A stretch of 34,021 nt of DNA. Origin: a bacterium. Its GTDB lineage: Bacteria; Patescibacteriota; Microgenomatia; Levybacterales; UBA12049. A program made the translations under genes and the position numbers. The stretch spans positions 1-34,021 of the forward strand of contig JAUYMJ010000081.1 in NCBI GenBank assembly GCA_030698775.1, read 5' to 3'. Below are positions 1-8,059 of the stretch, in pieces (position 1 is the stretch's first letter; each line of letters starts with the position of its first letter). The notes under the pieces are model-generated. The model was given only the letters and a program-made list of their open reading frames with translations, had not been told where the DNA came from and did no database searches.

Positions 1-1145
1 TAGTTCTTTTGCCTTAGAAATGCGGGGATGTCCCACTCGTCCTCTGCTTCTTTTTCTTCTTTCTTCTCCTGTTGAGGAGGGGGTGTTTGCTGATTTGAGA
101 AATTTGTAAATGGTGCTGGAGGGGTGTAGCTTTGTGTCGGGGTAGTTGGCTCGGGTTGCGGACGTGAGACAAACTGCGTCAGCTGCTGTTTCGCAGAGTC
201 AAATCCTGTGGCAACGACTGTGATGCGCAATTGATCGTGCATCGACTCGTCAATCGTCGCACCAAAAATAATATTGGCATCGGGATCTGCTGCAGCTGCA
301 ATAATCTTAGCTGCTTCGTCGACCTCGGTCATCGTGAGGTCATGCCCACCGACTATATTAAAGAGCACACCGCGTGCCCCCTCCATCGTGATCTCAAGAA
401 GCGGTGAGGAGATCGCCGAACGGGCCGCTGCCTGTGACCTGTTCTCGCCTATCCCTGTTCCGATACCCATGAGTGCTGAGCCGGCATTTGACATAATAGT
501 TCTTACGTCAGCGAAGTCGACGTTGATAAGGCCGGGAAGTGTAATGATCTCTGAAATCCCCTGCACACCCTGTGTCAGCACAGAGTCGGCAACTTTGAAT
601 GCTTCAACTAGAGACAGCTTTCGGTCAACAACATCCATTATCCTTTGGTTGGGGATTGTGATCAACGTGTCTACTTTGTCACGGATTATTTCAATTGCTT
701 CATCTGCTGCAACTTTCCTCCTCGCGCCTTCAAACGTAAAAGGCTTTGTGACAACAGCAACGGTAAGGGCACCTAAATCCTTGGCAAGCTGCGCGACAAT
801 GGGCGCTGCTCCGGACCCCGTCCCTCCACCCATGCCTGCGGTGACAAATACCATATCCGATCCCTCAAGCATGTCCTTAATTTTCTGGACTGATTCTTCG
901 GCCGCCTGACGTCCCACCTCCGGGTCTCCACCGCTGCCTAACCCTTTAGTGAGGTTTTCTCCGATCTGGACTTTCGTTGGGGCTTGGTTAAGAAGTAATG
1001 ACTGCGCATCGGTATTAACGGCTACAAAATCAACTCCCTGGATAGTTGATTGGGCAATCATGGAGTTAATGGCATTTGATCCACCGCCTCCCACACCAAC
1101 GACGCGGATTTTAGCAAAATTCGTTGATTGTGGCCGTATCAGCAT
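1..1145 (-). CDS. ftsZ: Cell division protein FtsZ, 381 codons; final base of stop codon lies outside the window
   Basis: Manual translation from ATG at 1145 gives [51 protein letters not shown]; end reads ...[14 protein letters not shown] followed by TA at the edge. Absent from the ORF track because no complete stop is present. Confidence 0.97.
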   Translation of the reverse strand, partial: MLIRPQSTNFAKIRVVGVGGGGSNAINSMIAQSTIQGVDFVAVNTDAQSLLLNQAPTKVQIGENLTKGLGSGGDPEVGRQAAEESVQKIKDMLEGSDMVFVTAGMGGGTGSGAAPIVAQLAKDLGALTVAVVTKPFTFEGARRKVAADEAIEIIRDKVDTLITIPNQRIMDVVDRKLSLVEAFKVADSVLTQGVQGISEIITLPGLINVDFADVRTIMSNAGSALMGIGTGIGENRSQAAARSAISSPLLEITMEGARGVLFNIVGGHDLTMTEVDEAAKIIAAAADPDANIIFGATIDESMHDQLRITVVATGFDSAKQQLTQFVSRPQPEPTTPTQSYTPPAPFTNFSNQQTPPPQQEKKEEKEAEDEWDIPAFLRQKN

Positions 1146-1154
1146 GATTGACCC

Positions 1155-1183
1155 ATCCTAGCAGATGATTTTTTGAAAAGCAA
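1155..1183 (-). promoter_or_regulatory. ftsZ promoter: TTGCTT-17-TAGGAT with TGc extended -10, 9 nt from ATG
   Basis: Read directly on the minus strand; implies a leaderless or near-leaderless mRNA. Confidence 0.6.
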
Positions 1184-1192
1184 TACCCGAGG

Positions 1193-1232
1193 AAAAAAAT
1201 ACGAATCACCACAAAACTGCATGTCTTCGTAT
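1193..1232 (-). terminator. Candidate intrinsic terminator between ftsA and ftsZ
   Basis: Minus strand ATACGAA (1232-1226) ... TTCGTAT (1205-1199) is a 7-bp perfect stem, 20-nt loop, followed by a T tract (1199-1193). Confidence 0.6.
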
Positions 1233-1247
1233 CAAACCAGGAGGAAC

Positions 1248-2552
1248 TCAGGGTATGAAAGATTTTATAATTGCAATGATTTTCTTCAGCGCTTTTCCCG
1301 ATCCTCCACCCATCCCAGGAATTTTCGGCATAGAAAACCCAAACGGCAGCGATTTTTCCTCACCCATTCGCGAGCCGGCAAGTATGAGCCCAATGACTGT
1401 CGCGTAGGCAGGTGTCTGAATTTCATCAATAATCCCTTTCATATTCTGCGGCATTCCAACACGTACCGGCATAGCAAGCATTCGCTTTGCCGAATCCTTA
1501 ACGCCAACCGTGAGCGCTCCGCCAGCTGAAAGCACGAGGCCTGCCGGGGTTTGTCCACCGAAACCTGATTTCTTTATCTCAAGCCCCACCATAGTAAATA
1601 TCTCATTTAACCTCGGGCGGATGATTCCCTCAACGAGTGTTTTTTGTGACACCTTTGTTAAATCTTCAGGTAAACGAAGCTCTGCCAGATCAATTTCATC
1701 CGAAGCCTTTTGCTCTTTTTTTGCCTCATGATCATCAGGACGTATTACTCGTTTTTGTGGCATTTGAGAGAGGTAAAGTTTAATTTTTTCTGCACTCTCG
1801 AGTGAAATGCGAAGTCCAATCGCGAGGTCATTTGTGATGTGTCTCGCTCCGATCGCAAGGACAGATGAATACGCTACCGACCCCTCTGTGTAGATTTGTA
1901 TATCGGTTGTACCGGCACCAATATCAACGAGAATGACGCCCAGCTCCTTTTCCGTATCTGAAAGAATAGACAGTGAACTCGCATACCCGTTAAAAACGAA
2001 GCTGTCAACGTCAACGCCGACCTCCGAGAAGGCTTTTTCTAAGTTCCGAACGGCAATACTGTTGGCGGTTATAATATGGGTATCGACCTCCAAACGCACC
2101 CCTGTCATGCCGATTGGATCTTTAATTCCCTCCTGCCCGTCAACTGTATAGTTTCGTGGAAGGACATGGATTATCTCTTTCGTTGAGGGCAGTGATACTG
2201 CTTTTGCTGCATCAATGACACGGGCCAGATCTGTTGAGCTAATTTCACCGTTTGGATTGGAAACGGCGACAACACCCCGTGAATTAAGGCATTCAATCTG
2301 GGCTCCACCAATTGAGGCAAAAATATGTGCCGCTGAGGTTCCTGCCATCCGTTCTGCCGCTTCGAGTGAATTATTTATTGCGGCAACAGCTTCCTCGATA
2401 TCAACAATCTGCCCCTTTCTGATCCCGGCCGATTTTCCTTCTGATACGCCGAGTACGTTTATGTATTCGTCTACTTTCGCGATAACGCTGACAGTTTTAT
2501 ACGTCCCGACATCTACTGCGACAACAATTCTTCCCTCGTTTACAGAAGCCAT
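1248..2552 (-). CDS. ftsA: Cell division protein FtsA
   Basis: MASVNEGRIVVAVDVGTYKT..., actin-like ATPase motifs (GVILVDIGAGTTDI), C-terminal amphipathic tail KKIIAIIKSFIP; next to ftsZ. Ends in TGA, arguing for code 11. Confidence 0.95.
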   Translation of the reverse strand: MASVNEGRIVVAVDVGTYKTVSVIAKVDEYINVLGVSEGKSAGIRKGQIVDIEEAVAAINNSLEAAERMAGTSAAHIFASIGGAQIECLNSRGVVAVSNPNGEISSTDLARVIDAAKAVSLPSTKEIIHVLPRNYTVDGQEGIKDPIGMTGVRLEVDTHIITANSIAVRNLEKAFSEVGVDVDSFVFNGYASSLSILSDTEKELGVILVDIGAGTTDIQIYTEGSVAYSSVLAIGARHITNDLAIGLRISLESAEKIKLYLSQMPQKRVIRPDDHEAKKEQKASDEIDLAELRLPEDLTKVSQKTLVEGIIRPRLNEIFTMVGLEIKKSGFGGQTPAGLVLSAGGALTVGVKDSAKRMLAMPVRVGMPQNMKGIIDEIQTPAYATVIGLILAGSRMGEEKSLPFGFSMPKIPGMGGGSGKALKKIIAIIKSFIP

Positions 2553-2555
2553 ATG

Positions 2556-3020
2556 TTACTTTGCTAAAACGACAACAGGCCGATCAAAGCGAAGGTCTAG
2601 CCTACTAAATCGCTTACCCTCCATTGTAAGCCGATGTATAATAAGTTGTAAAGAGGCTATTTGTTCGGGGATCCCTTCACTTTTCATGAGCACCTCCGCA
2701 TTCCCTGGCATCGTCACAACGATAGCGCTATCTGAAGCTCTTGTGACAAAAAGAAACGAAATATTTTTTTCTCTAAACGCCCGCTCTATTTCATCAGTTC
2801 CCCCACTTACGATTGCGGATTCGAATCCCCCCCGACTGTTTGTGTATATGACCGGAATAATAAGTTTTTGGCTGTCTAAAGAAGATATAATTGTAACGAT
2901 CACAAAAATAAACGAGATGACGCCAACTGTATAATACAGAAGCTGAGCTGCATGTTTCGGCTTATTTTTTGTTCTATGTTTTTTTGTTTGTCTTTTTGTT
3001 TTCCACATCGAAAATGACAT
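2556..3020 (-). CDS. ftsQ: FtsQ/DivIB-like single-pass membrane protein (short, divergent)
   Basis: Basic N-terminus, one TM segment (LLYYTVGVISFIFVIVTIISSL), extracytoplasmic domain, position between murG and ftsA. Start uncertain (3020 or 3008); overlaps murG. Confidence 0.65.
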   Translation of the reverse strand: MSFSMWKTKRQTKKHRTKNKPKHAAQLLYYTVGVISFIFVIVTIISSLDSQKLIIPVIYTNSRGGFESAIVSGGTDEIERAFREKNISFLFVTRASDSAIVVTMPGNAEVLMKSEGIPEQIASLQLIIHRLTMEGKRFSRLDLRFDRPVVVLAK

Positions 3021-4089
3021 GTATGATGTCTTCTGCAGCCGTCATGAACCTCTGCCGCACTGAAGGGTCATTAAGGCTGAATGAGGATAACGACGAAAGC
3101 ATTTCGTCGATTTGAGAAAGAAAGAGTACGTCGGCTTTCTCCTGAAGGAGTGCTCTCCCCAAACCCAATGTGGCAAGAAGCAATGCATTTTCCTCTTGTT
3201 CACCCTTCTGACCTGTCGAGAGAGGAATACACAGCGCCGGTTTTTCAAAATAGATAAGTTCTGAGATTGTGTTTATTCCTGCCCTACCTACAACCATATC
3301 CGCTGATGCCAGAACCTTAGCAGCGTCTTGGGAAAAAAGAAACTTCTCAATCCTATACCGTGCTTTGAGACTATCGGGAAGCAGCTCTCTTACCTTGAAA
3401 AGCCGCTCATAGTCGTTGAAAGGATACGCGTTTCCTGTCTGGTGAGTGATAGAAGCTCTCTTGAGAAGTTCGGAAAGATGCTTCTCTACAAGGAGGTTTA
3501 GAAAATGCGAACCGCTACTTCCCCCGGTTATGTAGAGGGAGGGACGGCTCTTTGATTTTGCTTTCTTTACAACTGCTTGCAAAATCTCTTTCCGCAACGG
3601 ATTTCCGGTCAGCATCGTTTTTTCTTTCGGAAAATACACGGAGGAAGACTCCCATGAAATACATATTGCGTTAGCAAATCGAGATGAAATTTTATTTGCA
3701 AACCCTGCTCTCGTCGTCTGCTCATGGATGACAACAGGTATCGACAATGTAGATGCTGCAATGACAGTTGGGAGACCTATGTACCCGCCAAACGACAGAA
3801 CAACGCTTGGATGTATCTCCCTCAGTAGCTTTCGCGCAAGTCTGATATTATTTGGTAGACGGAGAAGAGATGGAATCGTATGTCGGCTTATAGACCTTTG
3901 GAGACGGGCACTTGGTAATGTTTTGAAAGGAATCCCTCTTTTTGTGATCTCTGCATACTCGAACGAAACAGATGCATCCGACTCAAACGTATTTTTACGG
4001 CCGATAAATATGACCTCAACTTCCTTCGGCAGCGACTCAATAACAGCTAATGCCGGTGCAATATGTCCCCCGGTGACTACAATCTTCAT
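2974..4089 (-). CDS. murG: MurG, lipid II-forming GlcNAc transferase
   Basis: MKIVVTGGHIAPALAVIESL, HEQTTRAGFANKISSRFA, GRAGINTISELIYFEKPALCIPL. Confidence 0.92.
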   Translation of the reverse strand: MKIVVTGGHIAPALAVIESLPKEVEVIFIGRKNTFESDASVSFEYAEITKRGIPFKTLPSARLQRSISRHTIPSLLRLPNNIRLARKLLREIHPSVVLSFGGYIGLPTVIAASTLSIPVVIHEQTTRAGFANKISSRFANAICISWESSSVYFPKEKTMLTGNPLRKEILQAVVKKAKSKSRPSLYITGGSSGSHFLNLLVEKHLSELLKRASITHQTGNAYPFNDYERLFKVRELLPDSLKARYRIEKFLFSQDAAKVLASADMVVGRAGINTISELIYFEKPALCIPLSTGQKGEQEENALLLATLGLGRALLQEKADVLFLSQIDEMLSSLSSFSLNDPSVRQRFMTAAEDIIHVIFDVENKKTNKKT

Positions 4090-4090
4090 A

Positions 4091-5155
4091 CTATTTTGTC
4101 TGAGAAATATTCAACAACATTCCAATCGCCGCAAGATCAATAATGAGTGCTGATCCACCATAAGAAATGAACGGCAAAGGTACACCTGTCAACGGCATAA
4201 GTGCAGTCATAGAAAAAAGATTAATGACGATCTGTATACCAAGAAACGAGGTAATCCCTGCTGCCAACAGCTTACCGAATGTGTCTTTCGCGTGTGACGC
4301 AATAACAAATCCCCGCCATATGACCAGTGCAAAAATAATTACCAGAATCGATGCGCCAACAAACCCGACCTCCTCCGCAATAATCGCGAAGATAGAATCG
4401 GTGACGTTCTCCGGGAGATATGCATATTTTTGAAGAGAATTTCCAATCCCAACCCCAAGAATTCCACCAGAACCTAACGCAATTAAAATCTGCTTTGTGT
4501 GGTATGAGACGTTGGAAAGGGTAGGGTCAACATTGAGAAATGACGTCAATCGGGCAGCCCGATATGGAGCTGCCTTGATGAAGAGAAATCCCACTAAACC
4601 GGCAACAGGGGCAATGTAGAAAAAGTGGCGTACTGCTCCGCCTGAAAGAAAATACAGCACAGCTGCTTCAAAGACGATGATTGATGCCGTTCCCATATCA
4701 GGCTGCAACATGACAAGTAACCACACCGTTCCCATCAGAAGAAGAAAGGCAAGAAACCTCCCTTTTTCTTTGGTTGAAAACCATGCTGCCAAATAAATCG
4801 CAAGGCTGAGTTTCACAAATTCTGCCGGTTGTAACACAAAAAAATGAAGATTAATCCAGCGGTGTGCGCCAAGCGCCCGTATGCCAATCCCGGGAATAAA
4901 AACAAGCAGGAGCAGCACGATAGAGGCAATCAAAAGCGGCACTGCAAATACATAGAGCCTTTTGTATGAGAAGACGGAAAAGAAAAAAAGTGCCCCGAAT
5001 CCGAGAACCATCCATACCGATTGTTCCTTGATATAATAATACTTATCCTGAAAGTCGCGGAGCGCGATAACGGACGAAGCATTGTAGACCATGAATAATC
5101 CGAATAGACAAAGAAGAAAGATTATTCCGAGCAAAATACCGTCAACTTTTTTCAT
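4091..5155 (-). CDS. ftsW: SEDS-family FtsW
   Basis: Multi-TM; SEDS signatures (HRWINLHFFVLQPAEFVKLSLAIYLA, LQPDMGT, FISYGGSALI); adjacent to murG. Confidence 0.93.
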   Translation of the reverse strand: MKKVDGILLGIIFLLCLFGLFMVYNASSVIALRDFQDKYYYIKEQSVWMVLGFGALFFFSVFSYKRLYVFAVPLLIASIVLLLLVFIPGIGIRALGAHRWINLHFFVLQPAEFVKLSLAIYLAAWFSTKEKGRFLAFLLLMGTVWLLVMLQPDMGTASIIVFEAAVLYFLSGGAVRHFFYIAPVAGLVGFLFIKAAPYRAARLTSFLNVDPTLSNVSYHTKQILIALGSGGILGVGIGNSLQKYAYLPENVTDSIFAIIAEEVGFVGASILVIIFALVIWRGFVIASHAKDTFGKLLAAGITSFLGIQIVINLFSMTALMPLTGVPLPFISYGGSALIIDLAAIGMLLNISQTK

Positions 5156-5161
5156 ACTTTC

Positions 5162-5167
5162 AGTATA
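5162..5167 (-). promoter_or_regulatory. ftsW -10 (TATACT), 6 nt from ATG
   Basis: Minus strand TATACT-gaaagt-ATG; -35 weak. Confidence 0.45.
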
Positions 5168-5206
5168 GCGATTTTTCCAAACCCGTTTCTACGAAGAAAA
5201 AGAAGC

Positions 5207-6220
5207 TCAGCCGATGAATGCGATATAGAGCCCGAGAAGTGCAAAGAAAACGCCTATGAGCCAGGCCCTCATGACAATTTTTGGCTCCTCCCATCCGCGC
5301 TTTTGTAAATAGAGATGCAAGGGGGCAGCGGGAAGAATTTTTTTGCCTAAATATTTTTTACTCAAGATCTGAAGCAGCGAGGACCCACCCTCAAGGACAA
5401 AGACGCCACCGATAAGTGCAAGCGCTAACACTTTACCTGTCAAAAGTCCGGTCACTGCAAGTGCAGCCCCGAGAGAGAGGGAACCGACATCTCCGAGGGT
5501 AATCCGGGCTTTATAAACATTAAAATAGAGAAATGCTGCAATTGATCCAAGGAGAAGGGCGATAAAAATTCCAAGTGATTGATCAAGCTGCGTGGCAGTA
5601 ATTGCAAGAAACGCCGCTAAGCAAATCAGGCATAAGCCCGAAGCAAGGCCGTCTAGACCATCTGCAATATTAAAGGCATTCACAAAAGAGACAATGACAA
5701 AAGCCGCAAAAGGAATAAAGAAGACACCGATTGTAATCGTACCGATCGCCTGGATGTGAACGAACGTATACCCGAGCTGATAGTAAAAAACTGCTGCAAT
5801 AATAAGGGCCAGAATCCACTGAATAACAAATTTGTGCCGGAAGCGGAGCCCGAAGAAATGGCTTTCTTTCCCGCTTGTAACAATTTTCTTCAAGTCATCA
5901 TACATACCTAAAACGCCAAAGCTGATAAATGAGAAAAGCAGAACGAATGCCTGCCATGCTTTTACCTGCACATCCAGAATCCCATATGACCAGAGGGTCA
6001 ACACCGACACAACGAGAATGATAAGAATCCCTCCACCAAAGGGGGTTCCTGCCTTCCAGTTGTGAAATTTGTCAAACGTCGGCGTATGATGGTTAAAAAT
6101 ATCGCGGGTTTTTTGCTTTGCTCTCTGCAGCTTCACTTTGTACAAGAAATCTATGAATGGGATGAGAAGAATTCCCGTAATAAAAAACGAGAGTATACTT
6201 AACCCGAGTATTGTCGCCAT
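5207..6220 (-). CDS. mraY: MraY, phospho-MurNAc-pentapeptide transferase; start revised from 6271
   Basis: Family motifs KKIVTSGKESHFFGLRFRHKF, FNIADGLDGLASG, ARITLGDVGSLSLGAALAV. ATG at 6220 (MATILGLSIL...) preferred because the promoter lies within the 17-codon extension. Confidence 0.92.
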   Translation of the reverse strand: MATILGLSILSFFITGILLIPFIDFLYKVKLQRAKQKTRDIFNHHTPTFDKFHNWKAGTPFGGGILIILVVSVLTLWSYGILDVQVKAWQAFVLLFSFISFGVLGMYDDLKKIVTSGKESHFFGLRFRHKFVIQWILALIIAAVFYYQLGYTFVHIQAIGTITIGVFFIPFAAFVIVSFVNAFNIADGLDGLASGLCLICLAAFLAITATQLDQSLGIFIALLLGSIAAFLYFNVYKARITLGDVGSLSLGAALAVTGLLTGKVLALALIGGVFVLEGGSSLLQILSKKYLGKKILPAAPLHLYLQKRGWEEPKIVMRAWLIGVFFALLGLYIAFIG

Positions 6221-6229
6221 GTAGCGTAT

Positions 6230-6258
6230 AGTATACTCCAAGAGGCAGGGAAGCACAA
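6230..6258 (-). promoter_or_regulatory. mraY promoter TTGTGC-17-TATACT, 9 nt from ATG 6220
   Basis: Direct reading of the minus strand. Confidence 0.6.
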
Positions 6259-6280
6259 ACAAAGAGGCCAATATGACGTC

Positions 6281-8044
6281 CTATTTCACTGTCACGCTTT
6301 TCGCGAGATTACGTGGTTTGTCCGGATCAAACCCCTTTCGGACGGCGAGGAGGTAGGAGAGAAGCTGGGCGGGGATAATCTGTGGGATGATCGACGCATC
6401 CTTTATGTCTTTTACTTCGATCCAGTGGTCAAACACTTCAGCACGGATCGGTGAAATTCCGATAATCGTTCCTCCTCTTGCTTTAATCTCCATCGCGTTT
6501 GATATGATCGCCTCATACGTCTCATCAGATGGAGCAAAAACAATACACGGCGTTCCCTTTTCGATGAGGGCAATTGTTCCGTGCTTGAGTTCGCCTCCTG
6601 CTAACCCCTCTGTATGGATATAACTTACTTCTTTTATCTTGAGGGCTGCCTCAAGAGCCGTCGCAAAAGACAAACCACGACCGACCGTAAAAATATGCTG
6701 CTTCTTACTGAGTGTATCGGAAAGTTGCTCAAGTGCACGCACCGGTTGATCTTTCAGTAATCTCTCCACCTCGTCTGCAGCCGAAAGAAGCAGTTTTTTT
6801 GCTTCACTTGTTCTCTTTATCATTGCGAAGCTTAGCATCAGGAGAATTGAAAGTTTTGCAATGTAGGCTTTTGTCGAAGCGACAGCTTTCTCAGGTCCTG
6901 CTCCCAAAAGAAGCTTTCTATCCGCCATGCGATAGATTGTCGAACCAAGCGTATTGACGAGCGCAAATATTGTGCTTCCCTTCCCTTTAGCTCTCGTCAA
7001 CGGTTCAACGATATCAATTGTTTCACCGGATTGAGAGAGCGCTATTACCAAACTACGCTTGGTTAAAAAATCCTCGAGGTAATTAAACTCGGACGCCATT
7101 GCAGTATTGAGATGCTCTTTAGCAATTTTGGAAAAAAGATAGACTCCCGCAAGTGACGCGTGGTACGCCGTGCCTGCACCTATCAGGAACGTACCTTTTG
7201 CCGTCTTGATGACGTCGGCAAGATCGTCGATTTGGTCGGCATACGTGTTTGCAATAGTTCTTATTACTTTTGGCTGGTCGAATATTTCTTTGATCATAAA
7301 GTGAGGGAAATTTCCGAGGCTTGCCTCCTCAACCTTCCAGTCGATTGTCTCAAACCTGACCGGTAGCTTATTGCCGGTAGTAACGTCATACAGTGCAACT
7401 GAAGTATCGAGCACAACGAGCTCATTGTCTTTAAGAAAATGGATTTCTTTTGTATGACGAACAATTCCCGATGCGTCAGATGCTAAATAGAACGCATTGC
7501 TTCCACGTCCGACAACAAGCGGTGATCCGTTTTTTGCTGCGACAATTTGCTCCGTATCACTATTCATGACAACAATTGCATTGAGACCGCTGAACTGCAC
7601 AAATGCATTGCGAACAGCCTGAAGGAAATCCATACCCTCCTGCATATTTTCCTCAATCATATGAACCGCGACTTCAGTATCTGTTTCCGATCTGAACCTG
7701 TGACGTTTACTTCGCAAGCGATGTCTGAGGGTTTCGTAATTTTCGATGATGCCGTTATGCAAAAGCGCAAGTTTCTCGGTACAGTCGAGGTGTGGATGCG
7801 CGTTTTTCACCGTGACTCCGCCGTGCGTCGCCCACCGTGTATGTCCTATCCCAACTGTGCTTTTCGGAAGAGACACTGTTGCGCCACCGATTTTCCCCAC
7901 GTTTTTCTCAAGGGCAATTTTCCGGCCGTATTTCACGGCAATACCCCAGGAGTCGTACCCACGGTATTCGAGTGTTTTTAACCCGTCAAGGATAACTGAG
8001 GGTGCAGAAGCAGACGCGCCGATATAGCTGAAAATTCCGCACAT
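6281..8044 (-). CDS. glmS: GlmS, glutamine--fructose-6-phosphate aminotransferase; start revised from 8071
   Basis: MCGIFSYIG N-terminal nucleophile Cys, GIGHTRWATHGGVT, SQSGETIDIVEPL, C-terminal PRNLAKSVTVK. The GATase Cys must follow Met, so ATG 8044 is the correct start. Confidence 0.97.
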   Translation of the reverse strand: MCGIFSYIGASASAPSVILDGLKTLEYRGYDSWGIAVKYGRKIALEKNVGKIGGATVSLPKSTVGIGHTRWATHGGVTVKNAHPHLDCTEKLALLHNGIIENYETLRHRLRSKRHRFRSETDTEVAVHMIEENMQEGMDFLQAVRNAFVQFSGLNAIVVMNSDTEQIVAAKNGSPLVVGRGSNAFYLASDASGIVRHTKEIHFLKDNELVVLDTSVALYDVTTGNKLPVRFETIDWKVEEASLGNFPHFMIKEIFDQPKVIRTIANTYADQIDDLADVIKTAKGTFLIGAGTAYHASLAGVYLFSKIAKEHLNTAMASEFNYLEDFLTKRSLVIALSQSGETIDIVEPLTRAKGKGSTIFALVNTLGSTIYRMADRKLLLGAGPEKAVASTKAYIAKLSILLMLSFAMIKRTSEAKKLLLSAADEVERLLKDQPVRALEQLSDTLSKKQHIFTVGRGLSFATALEAALKIKEVSYIHTEGLAGGELKHGTIALIEKGTPCIVFAPSDETYEAIISNAMEIKARGGTIIGISPIRAEVFDHWIEVKDIKDASIIPQIIPAQLLSYLLAVRKGFDPDKPRNLAKSVTVK

Positions 8045-8053
8045 AGAAAACTG

Positions 8054-8059
8054 ATTATA
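8054..8059 (-). promoter_or_regulatory. glmS -10 (TATAAT), 9 nt from ATG and overlapping the stop of the upstream gene
   Basis: Minus strand TATAAT-cagttttct-ATG-TGC; the TAA of the upstream ORF is inside the hexamer. Confidence 0.5.

Noticed and set aside
274-1161. Plus-strand ORFs 274-909 and 949-1161
   Set aside because: Antisense to ftsZ, whose minus-strand translation is unambiguous.
1248-1250. Alternative genetic code (UGA as Gly, as in some CPR lineages)
   Set aside because: ftsA ends at TGA after a normal C-terminal amphipathic tail, and other genes end at expected positions; consistent with code 11.
1510-2934. Plus-strand ORFs opposite ftsA and ftsQ (1510-1731, 1933-2151, 2215-2934)
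   Set aside because: Shadow ORFs complementary to well-supported coding sequence; no motifs.
2974-3020. 47-bp murG/ftsQ overlap as a possible programmed frameshift
   Set aside because: Explained more simply by an uncertain ftsQ start (ATG 3008 or another) and Lys-rich low-complexity coding; no slippery-site and stem-loop combination identified.
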